From Oribacterium sp. WCC10 (GTDB taxonomy: Bacteria; Bacillota; Clostridia; Lachnospirales; Lachnospiraceae): a DNA stretch of 64,000 bases. Both the position numbers and the translations under genes were made by a program. The notes beneath the pieces were generated by a model. The model made no database searches, was not told where the DNA came from, and saw only the letters and a program-made list of their open reading frames with translations. Shown here one piece after another: positions 63,628-64,000 of this stretch (positions within the stretch are counted from its first letter, which is position 1; every line of letters starts with the position of its first letter). The DNA lies in NCBI RefSeq assembly GCF_900113415.1, contig NZ_FOPH01000012.1:53401-117400 (forward strand), written 5' to 3'.

Positions 63628-63719
63628 GGATAATCAGGAGACAAATTAATACAAACAAGTTACAGAGAAGACTTTCTAGGCCGTTTTGATGGCTTGTTAT
63701 CTGATTTACCTTCTGGCAT

Positions 63720-64000
63720 CAGACTGTAATTTATTCTGTGTAAACCTAAAGAAGGATATAATCCTCTTGGATTGATGTTAGAATTAATATTAATCCAGGA
63801 GGATATTTTTATGGCACGTAGAAGAAAAATGGATCCCGAAAGAAAAGCTTTCATCACAAGTCTGCTTGAGCACTATCAGCCTAAGGATGCTCAGGACATA
63901 CAGGATATGCTCAAAGACCTTTTAGGCGATACTCTTCAGGGGATGCTTGAAGCTGAGATGGACGACCATCTTGGATATTCTAAGTATGATTATAAAAATA
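63720..64000 (+). mobile_element. Left end of an IS256-family insertion sequence, runs off the window
   Basis: AGACTGTAATTTATTCTGTG near 63721 resembles the terminal inverted repeats of IS256-type elements. The transposase gene starts about 90 bp inside. The right end is beyond the window, so the boundary is approximate. Confidence 0.65.
63811..64000 (+). CDS. IS256-family (mutator-type) transposase, 3' partial
   Basis: The first 63 codons are visible: MARRRKMDPERKAFITSLLE, then DAQDIQDMLKDLLGDTLQGMLEAEMDDHLGYSKYDY. The last part, EMDDHLGY, is the conserved N-terminal signature of IS256-type DDE transposases. ATG 63811 has CAGGAGG seven bases upstream. The catalytic core lies outside the window. 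Confidence 0.92.
   Translation, partial: MARRRKMDPERKAFITSLLEHYQPKDAQDIQDMLKDLLGDTLQGMLEAEMDDHLGYSKYDYKN

Noticed and set aside
1..64000. CRISPR arrays, tRNA or rRNA genes
   Set aside because: No regularly spaced repeat-spacer series and no rRNA were seen. The only tRNA-like sequence is the acceptor/T-arm part of tmRNA at 47439-47781.

Overview
The window is a chromosomal segment of a low-to-moderate GC Firmicute, most likely a pectin-degrading member of the Lachnospiraceae (Lachnospira / Butyrivibrio-like). The evidence is the strong AGGAGG ribosome sites, TTG/GTG starts, HemZ, PPi-type phosphofructokinase, many Rho-independent terminators, and a pectin/uronate gene set. This placement is inference; there is no rRNA in the window.

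Layout. (1) 1-14.1 kb is a pectin and uronate region: the end of a TRAP transporter large permease, a FadR-type regulator, a fructose-6-phosphate aldolase-like enzyme, a convergent PPi-dependent phosphofructokinase, then a divergent pair of pectin methylesterase (-) and GH28 galacturonase (+). These are followed by a lipoprotein-binding-protein/permease/permease ABC importer, a GH105 unsaturated glucuronyl hydrolase, an AraC regulator and a TIM-barrel isomerase. The PME, GH28 and GH105 have no signal peptides, so oligogalacturonides appear to be imported and finished in the cytoplasm. KduI, the next step for unsaturated uronate, is encoded 26 kb away at 40.1 kb. (2) 14.4-27.5 kb is mostly housekeeping: CNNM/CBS membrane protein, NUDIX hydrolase, Apt, a GreA-like factor, CBS protein, Rel (p)ppGpp enzyme, metallo-hydrolase, HemZ, a YkvI-like transporter, an HlyD-like adaptor and a SpoT-like hydrolase. 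(3) 28-34.3 kb holds a large propeller/HD-GYP sensor, a secreted protein and an AAA+ protein with an altered Walker A. (4) 34.4-51.4 kb carries nucleoside salvage (Cdd, DeoD, Udp), TadA, thiamine pyrophosphokinase, a 6S-like RNA, an AI-2E-family permease, KduI, a SEC-C protein, Hsp33, a cold-shock protein, a Gx transporter, UvrA, an XRE regulator, tmRNA, a purine permease and GuaA.

(5) 51.35-63.46 kb is a decayed integrated element at the 3' end of guaA. It is flanked by a 14-bp near-identical repeat (13/14) and has TGATAACA repeats inside both ends. It holds fragments of a VapE-like protein and a MobV-type relaxase but no integrase. Its cargo is arranged in cassettes separated by a recurring ATGTGC-N8-GCACAT hairpin. 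One cassette is a WYL regulator with a beta-CASP metallo-nuclease and two PD-(D/E)XK-like proteins. The next encodes truncated or degenerate replisome look-alikes: a DnaB RecA domain, a DnaQ-like protein missing catalytic residues, and a DnaA-like protein lacking the DNA-binding domain. These are followed by a small alpha/beta hydrolase, a small protein, and a soluble FtsH-like AAA+/M41 protease. This is the best candidate for an undescribed system; defence or replication-interference is inferred, not shown. (6) After the right repeat, TGACAACC repeats and the start of an IS256-family element suggest a second element in tandem.
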